33,331 bases of DNA from Candidatus Nanopelagicales bacterium. GTDB lineage: Bacteria > Actinomycetota > Actinomycetes > Nanopelagicales > Nanopelagicaceae. Made by a program: the position numbers and the translations under genes. Below are positions 32,657 through 33,331 of the stretch, piece after piece. The notes under the pieces were generated by a model. It saw only the letters and a program-made list of their open reading frames with translations. It had not been told where the DNA came from and made no database searches. The DNA is taken from positions 1-33,331 of the forward strand of contig JAURMX010000045.1 in NCBI GenBank assembly GCA_030830475.1, read 5' to 3'. Position 1 is the first letter of the stretch. Each line of letters begins with the position of its first letter.

Positions 32657-33331
32657 TTATCGAAACTCTGCAATTCTCGGATCCAACCTATTGCTTATCA
32701 GATCACTCGCCAGCATCATAAAAAAAGTGAAGACACCCAATACAAATACTCCACCCATCAGACGGTTGAGGTCATAGTTGAAGATTGAGTCCATTAGATA
32801 GATTCCTATTCCCTGCCAACCAAATACCAACTCTATGATCACAATTCCATTAAAAAGGTACAGGTAGTTAGGAACAAATGTATTTGAAAGTGACAAGTAG
32901 CAAGATCTAAATACATGCCTAACTAGGACCTCTAGTTCATTTAATCCCTTAGCACGCGCCATTTTCACATAATCAGATTCCAAAGCATCAAGTGCAGCAC
33001 TTTTTGTAACCTGATAGTAGATTGCAACAGTCGTTAGTGAAATTGCGAAAGCAGGTAGCAGAACATGCATAATTCGATCAAGTTGAAGAATCCAATAACC
33101 AGGCTCTGAGTACCAGACTGACTCAATAGCAAAACTTGGAAATGGCCTTCCTGAAATCTCATCTCGCCGTGTGTACTCTGGAAATAAGAGGATAAGTTTT
33201 TGGAGGTATAGCGAAACTACCCAATAGCCACCCATCTGAAAGCCAAAGTTAAATCTCTTCGGAAAGCCTCTAGCAATCAAAGCCCAGCAAATCGAAAATA
33301 CCCCTGCTGTGGCGAATGCGAAAATGGCTAA
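32657..33331 (-). CDS. Peptide/nickel-type (DppB/OppB family) ABC transporter permease, C-terminal part, cut by window edge
   Basis: The frame is open from the right edge to a TAA at 32657-32659, 224 visible residues; the start lies outside. A first hydrophobic stretch is followed by an extracytoplasmic region, HVLLPAFAISLTTVAIYY, then DYVKMARAKGLNELEVLVRHV. The latter is the EAA loop that contacts the ATPase and is typical of the DppB/OppB group. Two to three further helices end in NRLDPRI, also typical. It should be one of two permeases of an importer for peptides or related compounds, with the partners outside the window. It is convergent with the tRNA cluster and is not part of the conserved block upstream. 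A TTG at 33278-33280 could be mistaken for a start, but the frame stays open and hydrophobic beyond it. Confidence 0.85.
   Translation of the reverse strand, partial: LAIFAFATAGVFSICWALIARGFPKRFNFGFQMGGYWVVSLYLQKLILLFPEYTRRDEISGRPFPSFAIESVWYSEPGYWILQLDRIMHVLLPAFAISLTTVAIYYQVTKSAALDALESDYVKMARAKGLNELEVLVRHVFRSCYLSLSNTFVPNYLYLFNGIVIIELVFGWQGIGIYLMDSIFNYDLNRLMGGVFVLGVFTFFMMLASDLISNRLDPRIAEFR

Noticed and set aside
32479-32673. Minus-strand frame of 64 residues across tRNA-Cys and tRNA-Val
   Set aside because: It is antisense to the two tRNAs (DRTSDPFH type artefact), with no promoter or family match.
1-33331. CRISPR arrays, insertion sequences, prophage or defence genes
   Set aside because: No regularly spaced repeats, transposase, integrase or phage proteins are visible; nearly all sequence is accounted for by housekeeping genes.

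Overview
This window is a gene-dense, moderately AT-rich stretch of an actinobacterial chromosome. Almost every gene is on the minus strand, with gaps of a few bases or start/stop overlaps. The order (prepilin peptidase, aroE, mltG, ruvX, alaS ... aspS, hisS, MBL hydrolase ... rel, secF, secD ... ruvB, ruvA, ruvC, yebC, pdxT, pdxS ... pimA, PIM acyltransferase, PI-phosphate synthase, HIT protein, thrS) follows the backbone I recall from Mycobacterium tuberculosis between about Rv2551c and Rv2614c. The phosphatidylinositol mannoside genes point specifically to Actinobacteria. The low GC, very short spacers and loss of several usual block members suggest a genome-reduced lineage such as the freshwater acI/Nanopelagicales group. 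That placement is inference, not proof.

Layout. 1-5698: start of a prepilin peptidase (cut by the left edge), aroE, mltG, ruvX, alaS and a DUF948 membrane protein. 5723-11737: an FtsH-like membrane AAA metalloprotease with a large insertion, aspS, hisS and an MBL-fold hydrolase whose upstream region holds a strong hairpin and a possible 28-codon ORF. 11986-13296: a DUF349 protein on the plus strand. 13318-22548: rel, secF, secD, ruvB, ruvA, ruvC, yebC, pdxT and pdxS. 22585-26776: a DUF3048 lipoprotein, a LemA-like membrane protein, pimA, the PIM acyltransferase and PI-phosphate synthase. 26800-27459: a plus-strand gene for what looks like the G domain of elongation factor G without its nucleotide-binding residues. 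27464-32207: HIT protein, thrS, PGPGW membrane protein, pabC-like and pabB. 32334-32614: tRNA-Gly(GCC), tRNA-Cys(GCA) and tRNA-Val(GAC). 32657-33331: the C-terminal part of a peptide-type ABC permease (cut by the right edge). No non-coding stretch exceeds 300 bp; the largest is 11738-11985.

Functions: translation fidelity and charging (AlaRS, AspRS, HisRS, ThrRS), Holliday junction processing (RuvABC), protein export (SecDF), the stringent response (Rel), vitamin B6 and folate branches (PdxST, PabB/PabC), cell envelope (MltG, PimA, acyltransferase, PgsA) and shikimate (AroE). No CRISPR, prophage, insertion sequence or defence island is visible.

The most interesting signals are: (1) a recurring TAnnnT hexamer 6-8 bases before the start codon of most genes that are not coupled to an upstream gene, suggesting leaderless transcription; (2) overlapping back-to-back -10 elements between pgsA and the EF-G-like gene; (3) that EF-G-derived pseudo-GTPase itself; (4) the hairpin and small ORF before the MBL-hisS-aspS cluster; and (5) the FtsH-like protease with its insertion.
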